Positions 19,687 through 31,600 of a DNA stretch of 64,000 bases are shown here, in pieces. The position numbers were made by a program, and so were the translations under genes. A model generated the notes under the pieces. The model saw only the letters and a list, made by a program, of their open reading frames with translations. It did not search any database and was not told the DNA's origin. Where the stretch lies: positions 4,624,100-4,688,099 of the forward strand of contig RPFO01000175.1 in the NCBI GenBank assembly GCA_009746045.1, written 5' to 3'. Each line of letters starts with the position of its first letter. The first letter of the stretch is position 1. This DNA is from Mesostigma viride. Its lineage: Eukaryota; Streptophyta; Mesostigmatophyceae; Mesostigmatales; Mesostigmataceae.

Positions 19687-22600
19687 TCATGTACAACAAG
19701 GTGAGAGCACCTGCGTAAGCATCATTGTGTCAAACACCTGGTAGCAGCGTTGCATGGGAAACCCTCGCTCTCTCGCCGACTTTGGCAGATAGCTCAGCAC
19801 GCACACGTCCAGCCAGGTGTAAGGACAAGAGCCCGTCGCATGCGTGGCCACACAGTGCGCACAAGGCTCCATGAGCTCTTGCAATTTCCTCAGCAACAGG
19901 GACCTCTGGTGGTGGTTGTGGTGCAAGTCTGACGGGTTGAGTCCTGCACCCCAGAACTGGGCCTGCACGGACGGATCAATATGGCGCCATAACAGACGTT
20001 AAAGACAGCGCAATGTTAGAAACAGCGCAATTGTCAGAAGTGCCCTGTGATCGCATATACGTCCGAAAGTCAGCCATCTGCTAGCCTCACAAGCTCAACT
20101 GCATGTGGATGTATATTTTGGTCTTATTAGGCATGGCAAGACACGCCCCTTCCCTACTGTGGTCGTAATTAGGCATGCAAGACACTTCCCTTCCCTGCTC
20201 TCTCGAGCTAGAGACAAGGCGCACCACATGCGTCAACCCAAGCTACGCTTCACTTTACACAGCTCAACTGTCCTAAGAATCCTTCAGATGTGGCAGCAGT
20301 TAGCTCTCAAATGTCAAATGGATGGCACGCAGACAGGCAGGCCTCGGGGATTCATCACGCATGTCGAGGGTGAGGGGAACCTTGTCAGAGAGACAGAAGA
20401 AAGTTCCAGCTCGTGCTTACTAAGACCAAACAGAAAAAATCCCGACACATGAATGGCGGACGGGCTTTCCTCCTGCCTGTGTGAAGGCTCAGGGTCGTTG
20501 ATTGCAGGCAGGCAAACCTCGCACTGAAGCAAGGAAGGAGTTCATGTGAAAAGCACGGGGCAGCATGCACAGAAACTTGTAGGAAACCACACATGCAGTA
20601 ATGATATAGAGCATGGCAGGCAATGCCCACCTGCATAGAGTTGCACATACATATTTCAACACACTACGACAACCCACCCAATCTCACCATGCCCTTGACA
20701 CAAACCACCCACACGTTTTCCACTGGCAAACTACTGACTACTCCGTCATGCCCACTTCAGGCCCAGCTAGCATGGTGTGACATCCATCTCCGACCCTTGC
20801 TGAGCCACCAAATCTTCTTCCCAGTGATGTAAACTTGTCAAAGTCTTGCTTTGAGCCGTCACATCCAACTCTTGCTTGATGTATGAGCCTGATTCATTTA
20901 GGTAAAATAATCCCACTGCAGTGACCCATGGATCATGACCCACCGCGGCATCGCCGTGGAGCATCAGGTCGAGGTGGCCCGTGGCGTCGCGAAGTAGAAG
21001 CCTGTGGCAGAACACAAAGGGCCCCTCCGTCGTGGAACCAGCAGGCACCTCCAGGGCTCCCACGTCCGTGTCCATGTTCATGCTGCCGCCGGCGTCCTCT
21101 GTGTTGCCGGGGGCCGCCCTCACGCAGAAGTTTGTCAGGTCCTGCGGCAGGAAGTCCACAACTTGCACGAGGCAGCGGAACTTCATCACATCCTGCGAGG
21201 TAACGGGTTTACATGTGGCACAAAGCAACCACAGAAGCATGAAGAAGGGAGCGGAGCGTGACGACATGTGCCATGTTCCTGTAAACTGGCCAGCTATAGA
21301 ACATGAAGAATGCACATAGAGCAAGAAGCCAGCGGAATCGCATCATGTGTGCGCGGCAGAAGGCAAATTTGGGCCTAGTATGCTTCTGGTGTTCAATCTG
21401 CAAGGCAGCATAGTGTAGAGATAGATCCCACAAAGTTCACAAGAGGCCTGTGGGAGCCCGTGCCTGCTGAACGCCGCCATAACGGTCGCAGCCACTATGA
21501 TGCAGATGACCATCATGGCCATGCAGGGCAGCAAGACGGCTCTTGGGAACGCGTGCGTTTCATGGCCATTTTGCGTGCGTTCCCAAGTACTACTTGCCTC
21601 TTAAACTACATGAAAATGGACTGGCGTAGGGCTACCAAGGCACAAGCACCCAGGCATGGGCGGCCGCCATTGTGCAGGTGGTGGCTGCAATTTCTGCCAT
21701 GTCTGCTGATGGTGGCGGATGGCCGTGACTGCTCTGTCACATGGTTGGCAGTGAGGACGTGAAAGCAGTAGGAAGTGAGACAGCATCTTCACGAACACAG
21801 GCATCATGGAGAGTCGTTGAAGAACAAACCCTGTTTCACATAACCTGCAACAAAGATGCGACCTCAGAGTGGGTTCTCACAGCTGCATAACACACACACA
21901 CACAGCTGCATAACACCTACCGACGGATGCTGAAGAACAGCGCGGATAGTCGAGAAGGGGGCCCCTGGGTGCTCCACCCCTGCGTGACAACGAACGAGGA
22001 CACGCGCCGCGTTATCACATGAAGGGCAGGTAGCACATATAAGAGTCCAGTAAATCAAACGTGACCGTGATGAGCACGATACAAAACTAGCAACGTTATA
22101 TTCAATACCAACACCCTCTGGCGGGCAATGCTAGGGGAAGTGTTTTTGCAGGATATTATTCGTAATGATGGATGTACTGCATCATTCTTAACAATACAAA
22201 AAATGTAAGATGCTCTGCGCGAGGCAGCTGTTGGAGTCAGCTGCTGTTGGAGGCATCAAAAACACTTTGTTCCATCGTCCTCTAGTACCATAACCATGTC
22301 GGTAGCTTCATCTTGTAAGCTCTGATAGTCGGCTACTTCCAACGGACACCCTCGCCTAAGCGCTAGGTCTGCAAATGTCACGCTTGACCATTGACAACAG
22401 CACGAGCCGCACCGGGGTGATTATTCGGGGATTCCTCGTCTACCACCAGCAACAACTTTCTAAACTGCGAAACAACAGCAGCGGCAGCAACTGAATCAAG
22501 GCATGTATACTCCGATGGACCACTCAAGTCTGTGAACATGCCAACTGTACCATGCCTCCGCAAAGTACGGCAGCATACCCCTACTAATCATAGACAAGGG

Positions 22601-25600
22601 CAGCCACTTGGCCTGAGCTAGCATCTGAATACTGCAACATGGCGTATTGCTTACTTGATCACTCCTCATGGCTTTACTGCATAGTTGTTACTTATCTATC
22701 AACTGAATACTGCGACATGGCGTATTGCTTACTTGATCACTCCTCATGGCTGTACTGCACAGTTGTCACTTATCTATCAACTGAATACTGCGACATGGCG
22801 TATTGCTTACTGGGTCACTCATTATGCCTTCACTGTATGGTAGTCGCAACTCACTGGTTCGGCTGAAGGGAGGCCCCCCTTGGCTGCACGCCCCATCCCC
22901 CCCGGAAAGCAGATGTGGGTCACCCACCCGCCAGTGGGCACGGGCAAAACACATCAAGCAATACCCGACGCCAACATGGGGTATAGCGCAGCATGCTACC
23001 ATTAGCATGATAGTCGAACGTGGTGGGTGGCATGATTGAATCCAATGATATACTCGATTTTCTCACCACGCCCACAGGGTGACATGTGGCAACCCAAATA
23101 CAGCATCGCAAAACAGGCAGCCGGCACACCACCAGCGAAGTGCGTATGCCACAGAACTATCCATACCTCTGGCCTCCCATTTTCTCGTCCACCAGCCCCA
23201 ACCAAGGACACAAACAGGCGTGGTTCTATTGCTGATTGCTCGAAAGCTCCAGCAGCATCAATATTTGAAATGTTTCCCTGTGCTGAGTACCCATCAAGGC
23301 ACTTTGCAGTTCCTGGAAGCAGCCCCAGGCCCCAGCCCCCACTACTCTCTAGGACTCTACTACATATTCACTCAACTCCATGACCCCTGTGTGGCCCAAC
23401 TTAGCGGAGTAAAAGAGCGGCCTCAGCTTGTCACACTAAGTTAAGCAACACAGGCACACATGCGAGAAGCACTGGTGTGCCCCCCACCAACATGGGATTG
23501 TGCACGATGGGCTTCGGGCCGACCGCTTGAGGCCACTGACCTGACATGACATCAATGTTGTCCATGCTTAATACCAGGACAAGATATGCATATGTAACAA
23601 AAGCAAATCAATCCACTTAATACCAGGACAAGATAAGCATAGGTAACAAAAGCAAATCAATCCACTTAATACCAGGACAAGATATGCATATGTAACAAAA
23701 GCAAATCAATCCACTTAATACCAGGACAAGATAAGCATAGGTAACAAAAGCAAATCAATCCACTTAATACCAGGACAAGATATGCATATGTAACAAAAGC
23801 AAATCAATCCACTTAATACCAGGACAAGATATGCATATGTAACAAAAGCAAATCAATCCACGTAGAGCAGCGACACTAACAAGCAAAGGCACTGCATAAC
23901 AAGTTAATCGAGCAAAGGCAGGGAAGCAAATCTGGCGCATGTAACAAAGCCAAGCCGTAAGAGCCATGCTGACCTCATCAGCTGAGCAGCACAGGTGGCG
24001 TAGCAGGCGCTCGGGACCATCGGCCGACCTCTGACGAACGTCACCGCTGCCACCCCTGCCGCCGCCCGCTCGCTCTCCCGCGCCCGCTCCTCCCCGAGTG
24101 CGCCCGCTGCCGCCGTGAACACCTGCACGACACCCTGCAGGGGGCGCGGGCCCCGCATGGCCACTCCGGCACCGCCACCACTGCCAGTATCAGATTGGTG
24201 CGGGTGGTTGCCTTGCAAAGCACTGCTACTGCCGCCCACGTTGCGGTCGGGCCATCCAGCGGGCATGGCCGTGCGAGGACCAGCACCAGTGCCGGATGAT
24301 GGCAGTGGGCCTTGTTTGCTATCCAACGCCAAAATCAGCTCTGCCCCGCACCAGAGGGTGCAGGAGACGTTCCGCATATACGCCCACTCGCCCGGCTGCA
24401 AGCCTAAGATCGGCCGCGCCGTGCTCCCCTGCGGCTGGCGTGTGCTGGGTGCGGCCAGGTCACACGTAGAGTCTATTAATAACGGGATAATGGAGCCTGT
24501 CGCTGGGAATGTGCGGAAGAGAGCCGTATCTTCTTTAAGTCGCATGAGGGCGTCCTCCAGCGGGGTGGGAGCTGCATCAGACACGACTGGCTGACCCTGC
24601 TGGCCTTGTGGCTGCAGCAGCAGCTGCTGCTGCCGTTGTCCTCCCTGCGGTGGCTGCTGGCGGCCGCACGTCAGCCGCCTCCAACTGTCCGGTTGCACCA
24701 GCGGCGCGTCGGTGCCGTCCCAGACGAGTACCACCCAGGAGGGGCCCAGGCACTCCATGTGGAGCACCTGGGGATGGGTGTGGGGTGCCATACGTGAGGT
24801 AGTCGCTAGTTAGTTACTTAGTCGCTTGATTAGTGAGATTGTTGGTAGGTCAGTTAGCTTGTTACCAAGTTTGTCAGTTAATTAGTTAGTTACTCAGTTG
24901 ACAGTTCGTTTACTTCATCGGTGACAGAGAAAAAGGCATGAAGATGCAGAGAAGAGAACAAGGCATTGGCCTGCGCTTGCCACTTGCCGTGCGGAAAGCC
25001 GGAAATCTTTGCAGTCCCCTGGGACCATGCTAATGGCTCCGAGAACAGCACTACCCACAGGCTGGCTGAACAGACATCAAATGCGAAGACCAGGGAGAAA
25101 GAGCGCACCGTGTGCTGTTTACCACCAATCTATCTATATAACCACGCAATTACCAATCTATCTATATAACCACGCAATTACCAATCTATCTATATAACCA
25201 CGCAATTACCAATCTATCTATATAACCACGCAATTACCAATCTATCTATATAACCACGCAATTACCAATCTATCTATATGACCACGCAATCACCAATCTA
25301 TCTATATAACCACGCAATTACCAATCTATCTATATAACCACGCAATTACCAATCTATCTATATAGCCACGCAATAACCAATCTATCTATATAACCACGCA
25401 ATTACCAATATATCTATATGACCACGCAATTACCAGAATAGAATATATAACCAGAACATATAACCACGCAATTACCAGAATAATATTAATTAGGAACATA
25501 ACTCCGTTGGGAGTATCTGTAGCACATAGCCCAGAGAAGGGGCATATGAGCCTATAATACATTCTAAGCTACTTCCTGCAAGGGCGGGAATGTAAACAAC

Positions 25601-28600
25601 ACTTGCTCTAGGTGCACTAGGGTACCAGAATAGAATATATAACCAGAATATATGACCACGCAATTACCAGATAAAAGTGACATTATCGAGGCGATGGGTG
25701 CTGCGGAGAGATGGGAGCTAGAACCATCACCCCTGGCATTAGCCGGTTATATTCGTGGCCACCCTGCGGGATCCAGCCTGTGCCATGATAATTAATCGAA
25801 TCCTTATTCCTAATAGATAACCATCATTGCTGATAATCTGATCCTTATGACCACTTGATAATCGTCATGGCTGCTAATGTGATCCTTATTATAGTTTAAT
25901 AACCATCGTGGCTGAATCTACGTGGAAACCGTAGCGCACCGCGTACCTTGCAGAACACGTCGAACGGTTGAAGCGGTGAAGTGGATGCAGCGCCCGATGC
26001 GGTGCGAAATGCAGTGCCCGATGCAGAGCCAGCGGCCTCATTCCCCGCATGACTATTGACGTTGTGAGCTGGCGGTAGCGGTAGCTGCTCAAGGCGCCTC
26101 AGGTAGGACCGGCTGGATGCCCAGCGATGCAGCTTCCTTTCTGGGGATAAAAACATGTGCGAATAAGAAAATAACAAGAAGAACAAGAATAAGAAGAACA
26201 GAAAGATAAGACAGATAAGACAGATAAGAAGAGCGTGTGGTAAAAATACATCCACAAACGGAAATGGCCACGAAACGCGCAGAGGTTATCGCAACAGCAG
26301 CCTCGGTTGAATCGAAGCACTTTGATGACAAAGAGGAAAAGACTATAATCAGGCAGGGGCGTTCCCGGAAGGAAAAAACCAGGGCAGCATGGGATCTGCC
26401 TGCAGGCTCCTGGGTCGATGAAGGAGGGCTGAATAGCCGGTGCATCCGACATGGAGGTTTTAGTAATTCATGGTGGGGAGTCTTAGGATCATACCCACCC
26501 ACAGACAAGTATTACTTACCCAAGCGCACGGTCACACTATTGCCTTCTGCAAGTATAGAAAACTACCTGGATGCATGTTCAGCTGACAGCTGACACGAGA
26601 TTCCTTTTGTTAGATGTTTAATTAATTACTGACAGTAATAAGTTACCGCTGAAGGCTAAGAAAGGAGCATCATAGCAATGCGCTGTGCGCTGGAAGGGAA
26701 GTGGCAGAACATGAAAAAAAAAAGTGACAAAAAACCACTACTTCCAGATAGACGGTTGCCGAGCCTAATCAGGATGAATGGATTAATTAATACTACCAGA
26801 TTACACGTAGACTGCGTACCGTTAGCATGATCCTCCATGACATCAGGCCCAGTCAGCATGCGATGTCACCCCAAGAACAAAGCAAGAGCTGCATTCTTAT
26901 CTTTTTCCGTGGCAGCAGAGGTTGCAGATACGTCGCAGGCTCAAACATCATCATCTACAAGCACTGCGTTTAGAGACCTGTCTCAAACCCAACGGGGTCT
27001 CTTGGCAGCAAGGCGGCACCTCCTTTTCAATGTCATGGTACAAAAGCAGCATGCAGACATGCACGACCATGTTCAAAGAGCCTCGCAGAGCCAAGTCTCG
27101 TGCCCGACCACTTTGAAACTGCCTGGCAGAGCCAAGTCCCCACGGAACCCGCGGGGTATTGAGAGGACGTACCCACGTAGCGCGCGATGAGGTGGCGCCT
27201 CTTGTCCCGGCAAGTCCGCAGCATGGCGGGGTCTGTCGCCACCTGGCAGCGGTGGAGGGCATTGGCACGATTCTTGCAACGATTTAAAATTGCTGGCCAC
27301 CTTCTTCTTGGGTTGTCAGACCCCCTCAGAAATTGAAGGATAATTTGCAGGTTGACAGCCCACAACCATCCTGTATGTGTTGTAAGGGCTCAACCGTACG
27401 TGTTGTAAGGGCTCAATCATATGTGTTGTAACGGCTCAGCAGCAAAGCATACAGTGCCACGTGGCCTCCCAACGAGAGCTTGCCAATCTGATTATTTCGT
27501 ATATCCGCTACCTCACGCGGCTAAAGCAGTGCGTCCGCGACGATCCCTTCAGGTCTTGATCGCCCATTGAATGAAGAGCATCTACCGGTGTAACCCAGAC
27601 ATTCCAACCAAATGTTGTCCAACGGTGGCTGGTGAGGAGGAATGCATGGCACACTTTTCGGAGTGCGCGTTATTGCCAAACAATGGACAAGGTGATTCTG
27701 TTAGTTTCTGAGCCATGTGCTGCATGCAAAGGGATGGCAGGCAGCATCCCTTTGGTGGACGAGACATTAGGACTAATTTTTACGAAAAAAAAAATCATAG
27801 GTACGCAGATAGGTGGCAGGCAGCATCCCTGGAGCAAAGGCAGTCACTAGAAAGCAGTCATTACCTGATTTCCCCAGCTTTCAAACACTTGCTGGCAAAC
27901 GTTACATGATTTTTAAGAGGACGGTTACACTGTTGGCTTTCTCCTAGTCAACAAGCCTAATGAAGAATGAAGGTAGCAGCAGCGAAAGCAAAAATGTGGT
28001 AGGGATATCTTATAGACACAGAAATTCACTCCTACGATGGGTATAGTAACATAACGTGTGCCATATAACATTAACATAAGTTGTGCCATGAAGCGCCCTA
28101 CGTGATTCGCCGACATGAAAACATCACACCTCACTCATAACTAATCATTCTAATGTCGGCCACCAAACGTCCTATCTGTCCTATTCCTACATCAAAGATT
28201 ATCACGTCTCCCGCGCATCCCCACCCCACCAATGTCGGCCACGAGGCCTCCTATCTGTCGTGCCTATTCATATACCGAAAGCTACTCCATCGAACTCACA
28301 TCCCACCCATACGTGTCTGTAGACTTTGCATACGGCGCCTGGGTCCCCGACTCCTCTCCATCGAACAAGCAGTAGCTGGCGAGGCCGCGCGCTATCTTTC
28401 CCGAAATAGACCAGCCAGGGCCTTCCTCATCCTGGAGCGCATGCAGCTGGCAGTGGCGACGGACAACGAGGAAACGGAGAGAAGCGCATGAAGAGCACGA
28501 TCAATTGAGGCATAGTGGGGCTTGATTGAAGAACACAATCGATCAAGGCATAGGAGGCAGGATCTTTTACAAATGGAAACAATATAGATAGAGTAAACAA

Positions 28601-31600
28601 GGCGAAGCAATTACACAATAGAGATCTAGAAAAGGCATTAAACCTCCTGAGTTTGTAGAGGGTGACGCATCAGACAAAAGGTGCATGCCCAAAAATCCAG
28701 GGGGGGTTGCAGCCTCCCACATGCCCACAGATCGCACTGGGCGGCTGATGGGGCAGGCAGGCAGGCAGGCAGCTCATTGGATGTGTGGGCCCACACCGTG
28801 GGAATTATTTAGGGCGTGAAGCTTTAGTATTTGTGCTGCTTTTCACAAAGCTTTCCATCATTATTGGTACGACACTTTTATGTTGTGGGTTCGCAGGGAG
28901 GACCAAGAGCGCGAGTTTAATCAATAAATTAATTAAGTATATGGGTTAGCGGGGTCTTGTGTGGGCCCCTCTTAACCTAAAACAAAGTACAGGTGACGAC
29001 TGGTTACCGACGCAGCACCAACTGGAATTGTCATAAACCCTTGAGCATTGACCATTAGCAGGTGAGAACTCATGACTAGATTTGATGTAGCCCGTTAGTT
29101 ACCCTGATACCCTCATTGGCCGTCGCTCGCTCTGCCCGGACCCTAAGCCCGGGTCCGGTAGGACCCAATCCTCCGGGAAGTGCCTGCTGAAGGACCACCT
29201 GCAAAGCCCATACTCACTAGTGTGGAGCCATGCAAAGCCCGTAGTGTACTGCTTGATTTTTAAGCCATCGGCATGAGTCCTTCCCCGCCTCCTTCTTCTT
29301 CTGTTGCTGTGCCTTTGTCTTGTCTTGTAGACGTAGTATGAAACTACGTTCGTGTCAAACGCGTGCACGCCGTGATGGCTGGCTTGGGAGAAGACACGCC
29401 AGTGACCCTGCATTGAATACGATGGCCGCTGACACTCCTTTCCCAATGCACATCTCTGGTCCATAATTGGATAATAAATGGGCGGGCCCCGGTACTACTG
29501 GCCCCCGGGCCCTTGCTGCTAACCGATACGGTGCCTCTCCGGCGATTGTAGCCCGTCTCCGGCTGGACACGTCACATAGTCTACGAAGACCGTCTATGGA
29601 ATATCTGCACGTTGAGGTCCCAATGAACGCGAGCAAAAGTTCAAGTCCGGACTAGCAACTTGAGTGAAAATTGGCCGCTGGAGTGAATGCCGTACCGCAT
29701 AACTTTCTACACTGGACTAGCGACGACCTACAATCCGTGGTCAGTTTCAAACTGAACATCTAGTGGTCCCTTTTAACAGTACGTGGAGCCCAAGCCCCCA
29801 AGTCGTGCCCACCCGTGCCAACCGATCCCCTACTGACGGTACTCCAACGCTACAAAGTGCGACGAAGCACTGGGCGATTTTTCTACGCGTCGTAAAGGTA
29901 TACGAGTTGTTAACGTTGCGGAAACGAAAAAGTACATTAAAAGTATACCGTTTGGACAGGTGCACTTGAGCGTACGCGGGTTGGATCTGATTTTGTGGTT
30001 GTGACGATTGTTTTTACAGAAAAGATACGGCGCAACCGTATCCCTAAAGAGAATTTTTTCGTGCCTGACACTAGCTGTTCGTGTCCTGAACAATTTTCTG
30101 AACTTCACCGAGACTTTCAAAGTGTGTAACGCTTTTGTCGTTACGACTCGTTAACGAAACAATAACAACAAAGTGTTTAGTTTGTAGCAAACTAGGTCCC
30201 AGATACGGCGCTTGGAGTCATGTCTTGTATGTGGTTCGTATTTTTTTCGTCCAAGATACTTGTAAGATATTTAATATGTTCTTGTCCGTATGACTTAGAG
30301 GCGAGTGTACTGTCATCGCATCTTGCAGGTGTACAAGTACTGGCTGCACTTTGTAGTTTTGAAGGTTCAGGATAGTCAACGCATCCGTTTAACGTATACT
30401 GATCGCCCACAACAACAACAACAACGAGGGTGCAACATGCAGCCTTTCTAGAAATATTCGATGCATTGGGACTTGGGCGTTTTTAGGGTTCGAGTAATTT
30501 ACAACATGCGTGAGTTACGCCACGGAAGGGTACACGCCATGATCATTTGTGAACTGTGCCCTGATACAGTGAACCGTGCCCTGATACAGTGAACCGTGCC
30601 CTGATACAGTGAACCGTGCCCTGATACAGTGAACCGTGCCCTGATACATTGAATACACATCCTCGTGAATAGAATTTTGTTTCCACGCAGGCTTTCGCCA
30701 TTCGAATGGTGAAAGCCTGCGTGGAAATGAGATCCCCACCTCGCGCCAGGTGGGCAGTTCGCGCTGAATCTTCCGATATCCGAAGATTGATCCGATTCAT
30801 CGATGGAACAACCGCAGAGCTATGGTGTCAATGCAGTGGTAGTGCGCGACGCTCACGGCGGCGTGGTAAGGACCTTCTTCTCATTCACACATGTACACTA
30901 CGTTGTCGCCGAAAAAATTCACAAAAGGTAATACATGGTGGAAGTATTGACCAATAACGCCTGCGCATGCACGTCAGTGCTTGGCACTTGCAAAGGATCG
31001 GAAGGCGCTGGCACGCAGACAACATGCGAGACGTAATATTCCCCACCCCATTGTTAGGGGTCAACCATGGCTGGCCAGAGTTTACGTAAGTTAACCTTAC
31101 TTACTGATCTGAGACGGGCTAATCACGTGCTACCTGATCTGGTCAGAGCTAACATGACAACTACAGACCCGGTACCAACGTACCGGCTCATCACATATTG
31201 CATACTGCCACGTGTGCATGCCACGACTACTCCAGACCAGTACTGTCCCTGTACCCAATGGGGTACCGGCGGTACTGACACGTGTCCACTTAGGCTACAG
31301 CGGGAGACTTAAAATAACTCTCCGGAGGGGGGAGTTGAAATTACCGGGCTACTTGGCAACCTCATATAAACTTGGCGGGAGAATCTCAATTGTCTGATTT
31401 TGCCGTCCACTTTCTAATGTCTTCGTACTTTTCCGCGAAGGTGCCGCATGCCTCCGTCCAAGGCGGCTTGAGCCCAACCTTTTGATAAAAGTTCATGTAG
31501 ACCGGGCCTACAGTAGCGTAAGAAACTAGAATTAGAGTAAGTTACTAAAGTAGTGTGAGTTTTCTCTATACCACAGGTCACTCTACGATACAATACACTC

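Noticed and set aside
20767-20943. Read-through C-terminus of POT1 exon 8
   Set aside because: The open frame past GCG|GTGGGT lacks family similarity overall, while the in-phase exon at 19962 supplies the conserved C-terminal motifs.
26089-26508. Minus-strand hydrophobic ORF as a membrane protein
   Set aside because: The Leu/Phe/Ile-rich stretch is the translated polypyrimidine tract before POT1 exon 5.
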